64,000 nt of DNA from Paraburkholderia nodosa (GTDB lineage: Bacteria; Pseudomonadota; Gammaproteobacteria; Burkholderiales; Burkholderiaceae), in contig NZ_MCNV01000012.1 of NCBI RefSeq assembly GCF_001718195.1, forward strand, positions 62,001 through 126,000, given 5' to 3'. The position numbers were made by a program, and so were the translations under genes. This document shows positions 1 to 10,752 of this stretch, in pieces. The notes under the pieces are model-generated. The model did no database searches. It worked only from the letters and a program-made list of their open reading frames with translations, and was not told where the DNA came from. Numbering within the stretch: position 1 is the first letter of the stretch; each line of letters starts with the position of its first letter.

Positions 1-1095
1 CGCGACCACTTCGTGCAGGTCGAGCGGCGCCTCGCGCAACTCGATCTTGCCCGACGTGATGCGCCCGACGTCGAGCAGGTCGTCCACGAGCCGGGTGAGG
101 TGCACGATCTGACGGTCGATCATTTCGCTCGCTCGCTCGATCTCGGGGCTCGGCGCATCCATGAGGCGCATCGTGGCCACGGCGTTGCGCACCGGCGCGA
201 GCGGGTTGCGCAGTTCGTGCGCGAGCAAGGCGAGGAACTGCTTCATCTGTTCGCTCGAATGCTCGAGTTCGTCGGTGCGGCGGCTTTCGGTCATGTCGCG
301 CGTGACCTTCGCGAACCCCGTGAGGCGGCCTTGGCCGTCATGCACCGCGGTGAGCGTGACACTGGCCCAGAACATCGAGCCGTCCTTGCGCACGCGCCAG
401 CCCTCGCTCACGACCCGGCCCAACTCCTTCGCGCGGCGCAGCTCGCGTTCGGGCTGACCGGCGGCGACCTCGTCGGGCGGATAGAACACGGAAAAATGCT
501 GGCCGACGATCTCGGCCGGACGGTAGCCCTTCAGGTTGGTCGCGCCGGTGTTCCAGCTCACCACGTTGCCCTGCGGATCGAGCATGAACATCGCGTAGTC
601 GCTCACGCTTTCCACGAGCAGGCGAAAGCGCTCTTCGGAAAGACGCAGCGCTTCGACCTGGCGGCGTTCGGCGGTGAGGTCGCGCGTGACCTTGGCAAAG
701 CCGGAGAGCGAGCCGTCGCTCTCGTGCAGCGCGGTGATGACGACGTTGGCCCAGAACATCGAGCCGTCCTTGCGCACGCGCCAGCCTTCGTCGTTGAAGC
801 GTCCGTGCAGCGCGGCCTGCTCCAGCTCGTGATCGGGCCAGCGGCGCGCGTTGGCTTCGTCGGTGTAAAAACGCGAGAAATGCTGGCCGATGATCTCGTG
901 CGCTTCATAGCCCTTGATGCGGGCCGCGCCGCGATTCCAGCTCACGATGTAGCCGCGCGTATCGAGCAGGAAGATCGCGTAGTCCTCGATCGGCTCCACG
1001 AGCGCCTCGAAGCGGCGTTCGTGGTGGCTTTCGGCGACGGTGTTTTGCTGGGCGATGCCGGGGTCGGGCGTCGTCATGGTCCTCGGGTCTGTCAT
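1..1095 (-). CDS. PAS-PAS sensor histidine kinase, N-terminal part (runs off left edge)
   Basis: Partial gene; only the first 365 codons are in the window and the 3' part lies beyond base 1. It encodes two PAS domains in tandem (roughly residues 25-150 and 155-280), each carrying the PAS motifs DYAIFLLD or DYAMFMLD and VSWN.GA, then a HisKA dimerisation domain with the H-box LLAHELRNPLAP (the phospho-accepting His follows LLA). The ATPase domain would lie outside. No transmembrane segment is seen before the PAS domains, so a cytoplasmic sensor is likely. Start at 1095 or the in-frame ATG at 1077 (GAGG lies only 3 nt before it) cannot be decided. The partner regulator is not visible. Confidence 0.88.
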   Translation of the reverse strand, partial: MTDPRTMTTPDPGIAQQNTVAESHHERRFEALVEPIEDYAIFLLDTRGYIVSWNRGAARIKGYEAHEIIGQHFSRFYTDEANARRWPDHELEQAALHGRFNDEGWRVRKDGSMFWANVVITALHESDGSLSGFAKVTRDLTAERRQVEALRLSEERFRLLVESVSDYAMFMLDPQGNVVSWNTGATNLKGYRPAEIVGQHFSVFYPPDEVAAGQPERELRRAKELGRVVSEGWRVRKDGSMFWASVTLTAVHDGQGRLTGFAKVTRDMTESRRTDELEHSSEQMKQFLALLAHELRNPLAPVRNAVATMRLMDAPSPEIERASEMIDRQIVHLTRLVDDLLDVGRITSGKIELREAPLDLHEVVA

Positions 1096-1166
1096 AGGGC
1101 CTGTTCACAAGATTAACAGGCTCCGGCCTCCTGAATGGACGGCCCGCACGCAGCGGGCGTCGCAGC

Positions 1167-2126
1167 TTACCACGCGCGCTGCCCTGAGCGGTCGTACTTT
1201 TCGGCCATTGCCGGAATGCCCGCGCGCACGTGGCGTTCCGCGCGGCGTACCTGGCGGGTGAGCAGCACGACGTGCGGCGGCACCACGCGGCGTGCGCGCA
1301 ACGTCCAGAACGCGCCGCGCAGCAGCGCCACGCCCGCGGGCCCGAGCGAGCGCTGGCGCGCGAACACCGCGAGCGCACGGCCGGTCGCCGCGATCGCATC
1401 GCGCGCGGGCAATCGCATCCACGCCACCCAGGCGGTGTTGCGCGCGAGCGAGCATTGCTGCGCGCGCGTGAACCAGCGGTAAAGCGGCTCGCGATGCGCG
1501 AGCGCCTGCTCGCAATAAACGATCTGGTGGCCGGCCGACAGCATGTCGAGCGCGGCAAGCTCTTCGGCGCCGCCGTGTGACAGCCGCTCCTCGTAGCCGC
1601 CGAGCGCGTGGAACACGGCCGCGCGGAAAATGCACGCGCCGGCCATGAAGTTCGCGAGCGCAGGCCCGGCTTCGCCTTCCGTACCCGGCGACGTGGCGGC
1701 GAGCATCAGGCAGGCGGGGTGAATTTCGCGCTCGTCGCCGCTCACCACGCGCGCGTTGAGCACGGCCACCTGCGTGTGGGCGTCGAGCAGGTGCGCCGCA
1801 CGCGCGAGCGCGCCGGGCGCGAACCAGGTGCTGTCGTCGCAGCACGCGACATAGTCGGTGCGCGCGAGCAGCACGGCGCGATTGAAACCGGCCATGCCGT
1901 GATCGCCCAGCGACTGGACGATGCGCACTTGCGGAAAGAGCGACGCCAGCAGGGAGACGGTGGAATCGGTGGAGCCGTTGTCGGCCACGATGACGTCCGG
2001 GTGTTCGGGAAGGGCGGTGAGGCGCGCGACGGTATCGATGGTTTGACGTACATGATTGCGCGTGAGGACGACCACCGTCACGCGCGGCGCGCTGGGAGTT
2101 CCGGGGGCAGGGGCGGAGTCGTTCAT
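1167..2126 (-). CDS. Family 2 glycosyltransferase
   Basis: A 319-residue protein with a GT-A type nucleotide-sugar fold at its N-terminus: the strand VTVVVLTRNH, then DNGSTDS, and CCDDST where family 2 enzymes have the metal-binding DxD region. It probably transfers a sugar to a surface polysaccharide or lipid, but donor and acceptor cannot be told from sequence. No membrane segment is evident. The neighbours are a histidine kinase and a HAD phosphatase, so there is no polysaccharide cluster to narrow the role. The C-terminal 100 residues are Arg/Ala-rich and less typical. Confidence 0.85.
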   Translation of the reverse strand: MNDSAPAPGTPSAPRVTVVVLTRNHVRQTIDTVARLTALPEHPDVIVADNGSTDSTVSLLASLFPQVRIVQSLGDHGMAGFNRAVLLARTDYVACCDDSTWFAPGALARAAHLLDAHTQVAVLNARVVSGDEREIHPACLMLAATSPGTEGEAGPALANFMAGACIFRAAVFHALGGYEERLSHGGAEELAALDMLSAGHQIVYCEQALAHREPLYRWFTRAQQCSLARNTAWVAWMRLPARDAIAATGRALAVFARQRSLGPAGVALLRGAFWTLRARRVVPPHVVLLTRQVRRAERHVRAGIPAMAEKYDRSGQRAW

Positions 2127-2333
2127 CGCAGCAGGCGGCGGGAGCCGGCCGGTGAGTTGTCGAATTGACCTATGTCAGCATACGCCGATGGCGCGCGACA
2201 TGCAGTACATGACGTGCGCCAGAAGCGGGGCGGCGCAGCCGCGGTGCTGCACTGCACAGCCGAGAGCTGCGCAATTTTCGCGCCGCGTGCGGCGGCGCGC
2301 GCAATCAGTCCGAGCGGCGGCTCGATCAGCGGC

Positions 2334-3017
2334 TCAATCGCGAGCGCAGACTTCGTCGAGATGGTCGAGCAGGTCGGCGGGATCTTCGTACACGCGTAGC
2401 GCGCCCGCGCGTTGCAGCTCCTCGGTGCCGTAGCCGCCCGACTGCAGGCCGATGCCGAGCGCGCGGCAGCGTTGGGCCGCGAGCATGTCCCAGACGCTGT
2501 CGCCCACCACGAGGCAGCGCTCGATCGGCACGTTCAGCCGCAGTGCCGCGGCGACGAAAAGATCGGGGTCGGGCTTGGCGTGGCGCACTTCGTCGCGCGT
2601 GACCACCGTCGTGACGGACGGGTCCACGCCGAGCGCCTGCAGGTTCACGGACGCCGTGGCGAGCCGCCCGCTCGTGGCGATCGCCCAGGGCACTTGCGCC
2701 GCGCTGAGGGTGTCGAGCAGCGCGCGGGCGCCGGGCAGCGGGCGCACCTGGTCGGCGTGGCGGCGGTAGGCGTCGGCGTGTAGTTTTTGCAAGCGCGCGA
2801 TGCGCTCGGGGGCGATCGACTCGTGGGCCTCGTGGGTCTCGCGCAGCAACTGGTTCATGAAGAGACCGCCGCTCATGCCGATGCGCCGGTGAATGCGCCA
2901 CACCGAGAGCTCGATGCCGTCCGCGTCGAGCGCTTCCTTCCATGCGAGCACATGCTGGTACACGCTGTCGACGAGCGTACCGTCGAGGTCGAACAAAAAG
3001 GCCGTTTCGTTGCGCAT
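2334..3017 (-). CDS. HAD-superfamily hydrolase (phosphoglycolate phosphatase-like)
   Basis: A 227-residue HAD subfamily IA phosphatase. Motif I is FLFDLDGTLVDS near residue 10 (the first Asp is the nucleophile), the motif II region is AIATSG, motif III includes the Lys of HAKPDP, and motif IV is VVGDSVWDM. An alpha-helical cap lies between motifs I and II. The natural substrate is unknown; relatives act on phosphoglycolate, sugar phosphates or nucleotides. A strong AGGAG lies 6 nt before the ATG. It lies 100 bp beyond the stop of the trehalase gene on the same strand and may be co-transcribed with it. Confidence 0.87.
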   Translation of the reverse strand: MRNETAFLFDLDGTLVDSVYQHVLAWKEALDADGIELSVWRIHRRIGMSGGLFMNQLLRETHEAHESIAPERIARLQKLHADAYRRHADQVRPLPGARALLDTLSAAQVPWAIATSGRLATASVNLQALGVDPSVTTVVTRDEVRHAKPDPDLFVAAALRLNVPIERCLVVGDSVWDMLAAQRCRALGIGLQSGGYGTEELQRAGALRVYEDPADLLDHLDEVCARD

Positions 3018-3117
3018 GGGGGGCTCCTGGTTGCTATACGACGATTACGCTGCGGTGGCGCAAAAAGTGTACGCCGCGCGCCGCCGGCGTGCGGCGCGGC
3101 GGGCGCGCGGCGGCGCC

Positions 3118-4965
3118 TCAGGGCGTGCTGGCCGCGGCCGCGGCGGACGCCGCCGGTGCGCCTTGCGCGGCGCCCGTCTGCGGATACATCTGCAGCAGCA
3201 CGCGCAGGACGCCGTTGGTCCATCCAAAGCCGTCCTGCAGCGGATATTCGCCGCCGCCTGCCGACGAGGCCTTCGTGGCCGACGCGCTCACGTCGTACTT
3301 CTCGACGAGCTTGTGTGTGCGCGCGTAGTAGGCGAGATTCGTCGCGATCCAGCGCGTGGCGATCTCCTGCGCGAGGTCCTGTGCGCCGTAGCGGCGCAGC
3401 CCCATGACCGCGAGATATTGCAGCGGCGCCCAGCCGTTCGGCTCGTCCCATTGCTGGCCGGTCGCGACCTGGGTGGTGGCGAGGCCGCCGGGGCGCAGCA
3501 GCCCGGCGCGCACCGCGGCGGCCACTTCCTGCGCCTGGGCCTTCGTCGCCACGCCCGCATAGAGCGGATAGACGGTCGCCGCCGTGAGCCGGTGCGTGAG
3601 CGTGCGGTGCGCGAAGTCGTAGTCGCTGTAGGCATGCAGTTGCGGGTCCCAGAGCACGCGGTCGATGGCGTCGGCGCGTTGTTGCGCGCGCTTCGTCATC
3701 AGTTCGGCCTCGCGCGCGTCGCCCTTGAGGCCATAGGCCTTCGCGAGCGTGCGTTCGAGGATCACCATCAGCGAATTGAGGTCGACCGGCGCGAGCGAGG
3801 TCACATCGATAGTCGAGAGCGTTTGGCCGTCGGCGAGCCAGCGCGAGCTGTAGTCCCAGCCCGTTTCCGCGCCCGCGCGCAGGTTGCGCCAGAGGTCGGA
3901 GGCGTCGCGTTGCGGCGTGGCGCGCGCGGTCAGGATGTCCTCGCGGTACGACTCGTCGCGCGGGCGGTTGCGCGCGTCCCAGTCGCGGTTGAGCAGCGTG
4001 CCGTCGGGCAGGCGCACGAGGTGGCGCGCGGCGTGACCGGGCTTGAGCGTCTGCGCGCCGGCCATCCAGTAGTCGTATTCCTTGCGCAGTTGCGGCAGGT
4101 AGTGGAGGTACACGGCGTCGCCGTCTTTTTCCGCAACGAGGCTCACCATCTGCGCGAAAAACGGCGGCTGCGAGCGGCTCAGGTAGTACGTGCGATTGCC
4201 GTTCGCGATGTGGCTGTATCGGTCGATCAGCGCGGCGAAGTTGCTCAGCTCGTCGAGCGCGAGTTCGTGGCGGCCGCTCGCTTCCAGGCCGAGCATGATG
4301 AAGTACGAATCCCAGTAGTAGATTTCGTTGAAGCGGCCGCCCGGCACGACGTACGCATAGGGCAGCGGCAGCAGCGACGAATACGGATTCGGCTTTGCGT
4401 CGGGGCGGCGGCTCAGCACGTTCCAGAGCGTGTCGATGTGGCCGACGACATCCTGGTTCGGATCGGAAACGTAGTGATCTTCGGTTTGCGCCGGGGCCGT
4501 GAAGTACCGGTTCACGAACTGCGCGAGCGCGGCCTTGCGCGCGGCGCTGTCGTGCAGCCCCGCGTGTTGCTGGCGCCAGCGCTCGTAGGCGGCCGTGATC
4601 TGGCTCGGGCGCTCGTTGGGCAGTATGTCGGCAAACGTCTTGCCGTCGGGGAAGATCTGCGCGAGCTGCACGTCGTGATAGAGGCGGCCATAGAGGTCGG
4701 CGGGCGTGGCGGGCCGGCTCTCTTTTGCGGCGTCATGCTGCGCCGGCGAGCGAACCGGCCTTGCCGATCGCGCGGGCGTTTGTAATTCCTGCGCGTTGGC
4801 GGGTGCGCTCGCGGAGGCTGCGACGTCGGCTTGTGCGTCGGCGGCATGGGCGGTTTGCGCGAGCGGCCAGGCGAGGCACAGCGCAGCGGCGAGCGTGGCG
4901 GCAAACGGGACGGGGCGGGATGTCGTGGCGGATGTGGGCGTGCGGGAGCGGAACGGGAAGGACAT
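3118..4965 (-). CDS. treA: Periplasmic alpha,alpha-trehalase (GH37)
   Basis: A 615-residue GH37 enzyme that splits trehalose into two glucose molecules, probably in the periplasm. Both family signatures are present: PGGRFNEIYYWDSYF and QQWDEPNGWAP. The start at 4965 is chosen because it gives a clean signal peptide (a basic n-region, then AATLAAALCLAWPLAQ ending in AHA) with AAGG before the ATG; the frame stays open to 5097 but that extension is not signal-like. An Ala-rich linker of about 60 residues precedes the catalytic domain. The gene is divergent from pobA. The C-terminal tail after MYPQTG is Ala/Pro-rich and probably disordered. Confidence 0.93.
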   Translation of the reverse strand: MSFPFRSRTPTSATTSRPVPFAATLAAALCLAWPLAQTAHAADAQADVAASASAPANAQELQTPARSARPVRSPAQHDAAKESRPATPADLYGRLYHDVQLAQIFPDGKTFADILPNERPSQITAAYERWRQQHAGLHDSAARKAALAQFVNRYFTAPAQTEDHYVSDPNQDVVGHIDTLWNVLSRRPDAKPNPYSSLLPLPYAYVVPGGRFNEIYYWDSYFIMLGLEASGRHELALDELSNFAALIDRYSHIANGNRTYYLSRSQPPFFAQMVSLVAEKDGDAVYLHYLPQLRKEYDYWMAGAQTLKPGHAARHLVRLPDGTLLNRDWDARNRPRDESYREDILTARATPQRDASDLWRNLRAGAETGWDYSSRWLADGQTLSTIDVTSLAPVDLNSLMVILERTLAKAYGLKGDAREAELMTKRAQQRADAIDRVLWDPQLHAYSDYDFAHRTLTHRLTAATVYPLYAGVATKAQAQEVAAAVRAGLLRPGGLATTQVATGQQWDEPNGWAPLQYLAVMGLRRYGAQDLAQEIATRWIATNLAYYARTHKLVEKYDVSASATKASSAGGGEYPLQDGFGWTNGVLRVLLQMYPQTGAAQGAPAASAAAAASTP

Positions 4966-5108
4966 GGCCTTGATGTTTTTGAGGGGCGACGAGCGCGCCA
5001 GTGCGCAAACCTGGGGCGCAGGCGAAGCGTGGCAATGAGCAATTTCCGTTCCGCACAATGGCGATGCGAGACGGCTGGCGACTGCAACACTATTCAAAAT
5101 AGAGATAG

Positions 5109-6374
<1,266 letters not shown>

Positions 6375-6455
6375 GGTAAGTGCAACGCATGAAAGGCCGC
6401 GCGAGTCCCGCAGGGTTCGCGCGGTTTTCTGTTTACAGCGTCGCGTTGGATCGCC

Positions 6456-7508
6456 TCAAATCGCCGTAAGCGGCGCAATGCCCAGTTCGGTGGCGATGTC
6501 GGCGAACGGCTTTCTCACGGAGTCGGGCAGCGTGATCGTCTGCATGTGCCGCGCACGATTTTCCGCTTCGTACTGGCCGGGGTACTGCACCGGCTGCGAC
6601 GGATCCTGCGGCGGGCAGCTGAGCAGATAATCGAGGAACGATTCGACCTCCTGCGAGCGCCACGTCGTGTTGAAGTCCACCTGCGGATCGAGCACCAGCG
6701 CGAACAGATTGTTGGTCGCGACGCCATTGCGCGGGTTGTCCGGATGGATCGTGCCGCCGCCCGAGAGCACCCCCGCGAGCAGTTCCGCCACGAGACCCAG
6801 CGCATAGCCCTTGTGCAGACCGAACGGCAGCAGCGCGCCTGGCGGGTCGGCGAACAACACGTTGGGGTCGGTGCTCGGCTGGCCGTTCGCGTCGATCACC
6901 GAGCCGTCAGGCGCCGGCAGGCCGTTTTCGGCGAGCACGCGCGCTTTGTTCACGGCGATGGCGCTCGTGGCGATATCCACGACGAAGGGCGGCCGCCCGC
7001 CCGGCAGCGGACCCGCGAAGCACAGCGGGTTGGTCGTGAGCCGGGGCTCGCGTCCGCCGAACGGCGCGACGGTCGGCGCGCGATTGACCACGTTGGTGAA
7101 GGCGAGCAGCACGTACCCCTGCGCCGCGACCATTTCGCCGTAGTGGCCCATGCGCCCCAGGTGATGGCTATGACGCAGCGTTACGATGCACTGCCCATGT
7201 TCGCGCGCGCGAGCGATCGCGTCTTCCATCACGACCTTGCCAATGTGCTGTCCGAAGCCGCTGTGGCCGTCATAGCCGATCAGGCTGCCGCGGTCGACGA
7301 CGCGCTCGGCGCGGCCGTCTGCGGTGACGAAGCCCGCGGCCAGCACGCGCTTGTAGTTAGGCAGGATCGACAGGCCGTGGCTCGCGTAGCCCACGCGGTC
7401 GGATTCGATCAGATGGTCGGCCACGTCGGCGGCGATGTCTTCGGTCACCGAGACGTTCGTGAGCACGGCCGTGGCGAAGCGGCGTGCGTCGTCGATCCTG
7501 ACTTCCAT
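6456..7508 (-). CDS. Malate/L-lactate dehydrogenase family oxidoreductase
   Basis: A 350-residue NAD(P)-dependent dehydrogenase of the Ldh2/MdhA (YlbC/ComC) family, which oxidises 2-hydroxy acids such as malate, L-lactate or sulfolactate. Family features seen are DRVGYASHGL near the N-terminus, the RHSHHLGRMGHYGE segment, TTNPLCFAGP, and LLPFGLHKGYALGL. The frame is open far upstream, but the ATG at 7508 has AAGGAG at good spacing and gives the family N-terminus. It lies 41 bp downstream of a DASS-type dicarboxylate transporter on the same strand, which suggests uptake and oxidation of a C4-type hydroxy acid. Confidence 0.88.
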   Translation of the reverse strand: MEVRIDDARRFATAVLTNVSVTEDIAADVADHLIESDRVGYASHGLSILPNYKRVLAAGFVTADGRAERVVDRGSLIGYDGHSGFGQHIGKVVMEDAIARAREHGQCIVTLRHSHHLGRMGHYGEMVAAQGYVLLAFTNVVNRAPTVAPFGGREPRLTTNPLCFAGPLPGGRPPFVVDIATSAIAVNKARVLAENGLPAPDGSVIDANGQPSTDPNVLFADPPGALLPFGLHKGYALGLVAELLAGVLSGGGTIHPDNPRNGVATNNLFALVLDPQVDFNTTWRSQEVESFLDYLLSCPPQDPSQPVQYPGQYEAENRARHMQTITLPDSVRKPFADIATELGIAPLTAI

Positions 7509-7549
7509 GAGCGGCTCCTTGCTAACCGTGCAGCGTTCGGGTGCAGTGT

Positions 7550-9046
7550 TCAGATCCAGCCCAGCCAGCGCCACCACGTCGCGGCGAACAGCAGCAACAA
7601 CACATAGCCGACGACGGTCAGCACGATGCCCACGCGCGCAAACTGCTTCGCCGTGAACGTTTCGGTGGCGAGGCACACCATGTTTTGCGGCGCGTTGATC
7701 GGCAGGATGAAGCCGAAGCTCACCACGTAGCCGAGCAGCATGGTGAGACCGAGCCGGTTGAAGTCGCCCTGCATGGACTGCAGCACCGACACGAGAATCG
7801 GCAACATCGCGGAGGTGAGCGCCGTTGCGCTCGCAAAACCGAGGTGGATGAGGATGAGGAAGGCCGAGAGAATCGCGAAGGCCATGAACGGCGTGGCGGT
7901 GTCGAGCCCCGTGTGATGCGCGACGAGGTCGCCGAGCCATTGGCCCGCTTTCGTCGTGAGCAGCGCCGTGCCGAGGCTGATGCCCACGCCGAACACGATC
8001 ACCGTGCCCCACGGAATGCGGCTTTGCACGGTCTTCCAGTCCATCACGCCAAAGCGCGGCAACAGCAGCAGCACGAGCCCCACGTAAGTGACCGAAGTGG
8101 TGTCGAACGGGTGCAGCTTGCCTTCGGTCGCCCAGAAGAGCAGCAGGCCGATGGAAACCCCGAGCAGGCGTTTCTGCGGGCCCGTCATGGGGCCGAGTTC
8201 GCGCAGCGAGGCTTCGACGGCTTCCTTGCCGCCCGCGATGGCATCGGCTTCGGGCGGCAGCATCTTCAGCACGATGAAGAGCAGCGCCGCCGACATCACG
8301 ATCGCCCAGGGCGCGCCCGCAATGAGCCAGTCGAGCCACGTGACGCGCGCGCCGAGCATCTTGTCCATGAAGCCCACGGTCAGCAGATTCTGCGCGGCGG
8401 CGGTCTGGATGCCGACGTTCCAGATGCTCGTGGCTTGCGCGACCACGATCATGATGCCTGCCGCGATGTTCGAGCGCTTGTCGACGCCGAACGCCGAGAT
8501 GACGCCCACCATGATCGGCACGACACACGCGCTGCGCGCGGTGGCGCTCGGTACGACGAACGAGAGCACGATGGTCACGGCGACCGCGCCGATCAGGATG
8601 CGCCGCGTGGTGGTGCCGATCAGCGAGAGCGTGACGAGCGCAATGCGCCGGTCGAGCCCGGTGACGGTCATCGCCGCGGAGATGAAGAGTGCGCCGGCCA
8701 CGAGCGCGAGCGCGGAATTGGAGAAGCCCGCGAGCGCCATGCTGATGGCTTTGTTGGTGCCGTAATCGACAGCGGGGTTTTCGATGGTGGGCGCGGTGCC
8801 CACGAGAAACGCCATGAGCGACGTGATGATGATGGCGCTCGCTTCGTACGATACGGCTTCGGTGAGCCACACGACCACGGCGAACGCGAGGATGGCGAGC
8901 ATGCGCTGGCCGGCGGGCGGGAGGCTATCGGGCAGGGGCAGCAGAAGCACGACGACGAGCGCGACCACGCCCGCGATCAGGCCCACAGGTATGCCCTTCT
9001 TCTGCGGCGCCGCGCTCGCGTTGGCGGCTGGCTGGGGTGCGTTCAT
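7550..9046 (-). CDS. DASS/SLC13-family anion symporter
   Basis: A 498-residue inner-membrane carrier with about 12 hydrophobic segments, resembling sodium- or proton-coupled di- and tricarboxylate transporters (SLC13/CitT group). Visible family traits are LTEAVSYEASAIII in the first third, the SATARSACVVP segment, and the late HLGFASATALTSAMLPI stretch matching the second substrate/sodium hairpin. The start at 9046 has AGGGAG upstream; an in-frame start 27 bp earlier lacks this. The downstream dehydrogenase suggests malate, lactate or a related hydroxy acid as cargo. Confidence 0.9.
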   Translation of the reverse strand: MNAPQPAANASAAPQKKGIPVGLIAGVVALVVVLLLPLPDSLPPAGQRMLAILAFAVVVWLTEAVSYEASAIIITSLMAFLVGTAPTIENPAVDYGTNKAISMALAGFSNSALALVAGALFISAAMTVTGLDRRIALVTLSLIGTTTRRILIGAVAVTIVLSFVVPSATARSACVVPIMVGVISAFGVDKRSNIAAGIMIVVAQATSIWNVGIQTAAAQNLLTVGFMDKMLGARVTWLDWLIAGAPWAIVMSAALLFIVLKMLPPEADAIAGGKEAVEASLRELGPMTGPQKRLLGVSIGLLLFWATEGKLHPFDTTSVTYVGLVLLLLPRFGVMDWKTVQSRIPWGTVIVFGVGISLGTALLTTKAGQWLGDLVAHHTGLDTATPFMAFAILSAFLILIHLGFASATALTSAMLPILVSVLQSMQGDFNRLGLTMLLGYVVSFGFILPINAPQNMVCLATETFTAKQFARVGIVLTVVGYVLLLLFAATWWRWLGWI

Positions 9047-9294
9047 GGCGATGACTCCCTGTTGGGCATGCACGCGGCATGGCTCGCGTGTCGCTTCTGG
9101 CAGAGCGCATGCAGCATCGAAAAGCGGCGGTGTGGCGGCTTGCGAACGAGTCAGCGCATTCGCATCGCGGATGGTACTGCCATTCGACTGATGAAGCGTT
9201 TAGTGTGTACAGCGGGAGCGCGCGAGCGCGAAGGCGGGGGAAGCGCAGCGTTGCAGCATGCTGCGGGTGATGCGGGCAAGCTGAAGGTGAAGGC

Positions 9295-9324
9295 GTTTTA
9301 ACCGGCAAAACAGCCGGTTAAAAC
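9295..9324. terminator. Bidirectional rho-independent terminator
   Basis: A perfect 12-bp inverted repeat, GTTTTAACCGGC then AAAACA then its complement, flanked by the T-runs inside the stem. It lies 15 nt past the stop of the minus-strand gene at 9340 and could serve either strand. The rest of the stretch 9047-9339 shows no gene. Confidence 0.8.
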
Positions 9325-9339
9325 GACCGCTGACGCGAA

Positions 9340-9669
9340 TTACTGGCTGGCGCCAGCAGCAGCGTTAGCTTTCTTCTGTGCGTCCTGCAGGTTCTGCGGA
9401 TAGTTCGGGTCGTTCAGCGCCGGCTTGTAGCCTGCGTCTTCCAGCTTCTTCAACTCGGCATTGTTCTTCGCGCGGGCCTGCTTGCGTTCGGCCTTGCGCT
9501 GCGCTTTGGCTTGAGCTTTGGCCTGCGCCTTTTGTTCCTTGGTGAGCGGTTGCGAGGCCGTGGCGGCGGGTGCGCTGGCTTCCGTTTGCGCAAATGCCGG
9601 CGCGGCAACGCCGATCAGGAATGCGGCGGTCGCCGCGGCGAGAGTCAGCTTGCTGGTTGTGGAGCGCAT
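9340..9669 (-). CDS. Small exported Lys/Ala-rich protein (DUF4148-like)
   Basis: A 109-residue protein with a clear signal peptide (STTSKLTLAAATAAFLIGV, cleavage after AFA). The mature part has a KEQKAQAKAQAKAQRKAERK helix of alternating Lys, Ala and Gln, then LKKLEDAGYKPALNDPNYPQN, the hallmark of small exported DUF4148 proteins common in Burkholderia. The function is unknown; a periplasmic or outer-membrane-associated role is likely. AAGGGAA precedes the chosen ATG, and upstream in-frame starts would destroy the signal peptide. It is monocistronic, with its own terminator. Confidence 0.82.
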   Translation of the reverse strand: MRSTTSKLTLAAATAAFLIGVAAPAFAQTEASAPAATASQPLTKEQKAQAKAQAKAQRKAERKQARAKNNAELKKLEDAGYKPALNDPNYPQNLQDAQKKANAAAGASQ

Positions 9670-9841
9670 TGATTCCCTTAATGGTTGATTTGAACGACTT
9701 ACCCAGGTCTGGGAGGACGGGCGCAAACGACTGCGGCGCGCCCGTTGCTCAATGTAATCGATCCCCATCAAAGACGGTAGCAAGCGCTGACCCTGGCTTG
9801 CCGGTAACCGCAGTAGTTACCCCGGCGGCCTCAACGGGCGC

Positions 9842-10525
9842 TCAAGCACCGAGCTTCGCGGCCGCCGCCGCGACTACGCGTGCGCGTGCGGCGAGCGATG
9901 CGGCTGTCTGCGCGCGCAACCTTTCCACGATTGCACGCGGCGCGCTGGCGGGGTCGCCTGCATCGAACGGCGGCGCGGGCGCGTACTCGAGTTCGAGCTG
10001 GAGCGCCTGGGCGTCCTCGTCGCCGATCAGTTCGGCGGCGAGCGTCAATGCGAAATCGATACCCGCGGTGATGCCGCCGCCGGTCAGCACGTTCCCGTCG
10101 CGCACCACGCGCGCTTTCACGGGCAGCGCGCCGAGCGGCTCCAGCAGTTCGTGGAAGGCCCAGTGCGTGGTCGCGCGCCGTCCGCGCAGCAGCCCGGCCG
10201 CGCCGAGCACGAGCGCACCCGTGCAAACCGAAGTGACGTAGCGCGCCGTGCTCGCCTGGCGGCGCAGGAACGCGAGCGTCTCGTCGTCTGGAATCAGCTG
10301 GGAGACGCCGCTGCCGCCCGGCACGCAGATCACGTCGAGCGGCGGGCAGTCCTCGAAGGTCGTGTCGGGCGTGAGCATGAGGCCGGTGCTCGAGCGCACC
10401 GGGTCGAGCGTCTTCCAGATGAGCCGCGCGCGGGTGTCCGGCATCGAGGCGAGCACGTCGTATGGGCCGGTCAGGTCGAGCTGTTGAACGTTGGGGAAGA
10501 CGAGAAATCCGATCTGCAGTGCCAT
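9842..10525 (-). CDS. DJ-1/PfpI family protein (GATase1-like, isonitrile hydratase type)
   Basis: A 227-residue single-domain protein of the DJ-1/PfpI superfamily. The N-terminal strand IGFLVFPNVQQLDLTGPYDVL, the middle VPGGSG, and the nucleophile elbow TSVCTGALVLGAAGLL (Cys near residue 100) followed by ATTHWAFHELL match the branch of GlxA N-domains and isonitrile hydratase. No AraC helix-turn-helix follows, so it is an enzyme-like stand-alone form rather than a GlxA regulator. The substrate is unknown. Bases 10526-10752 upstream hold no gene. Confidence 0.86.
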   Translation of the reverse strand: MALQIGFLVFPNVQQLDLTGPYDVLASMPDTRARLIWKTLDPVRSSTGLMLTPDTTFEDCPPLDVICVPGGSGVSQLIPDDETLAFLRRQASTARYVTSVCTGALVLGAAGLLRGRRATTHWAFHELLEPLGALPVKARVVRDGNVLTGGGITAGIDFALTLAAELIGDEDAQALQLELEYAPAPPFDAGDPASAPRAIVERLRAQTAASLAARARVVAAAAAKLGA

Positions 10526-10752
10526 GTGGTGTTCCCGGTCAAGGTTTGGCTATCGAAAAGGCCGACGCGGTGTGCCGATGATTCGGGAATCACTGTAATC
10601 TCGCGCCGCTCCACAACCATGCCAAAAACCGCGCAAAAACTGCCAGCGGCGTGCGAGCCGCAATCGGAAAGCACTCGGTGATCGACACCCGCGCCGCGTT
10701 CAGTCGCCGCTTAATTTGCGGCAGCTGAAGCAGCGCGCTTGCTGCTTCGGAC

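Noticed and set aside
13-1116. 367-residue plus-strand ORF over the first kilobase
   Set aside because: The minus strand reads as a clear PAS-PAS-HisKA kinase; the plus frame is its high-GC shadow.
6456-8870. 804-residue dehydrogenase with large N-terminal extension
   Set aside because: The extension is a shadow of the transporter; a good ribosome site and the family start occur at 7508.
7541-9301. 586-residue plus-strand ORF opposite the DASS transporter
   Set aside because: Composition (Arg, His, Glu, Gly) is that of an antisense shadow; the minus frame has transmembrane helices and family motifs.
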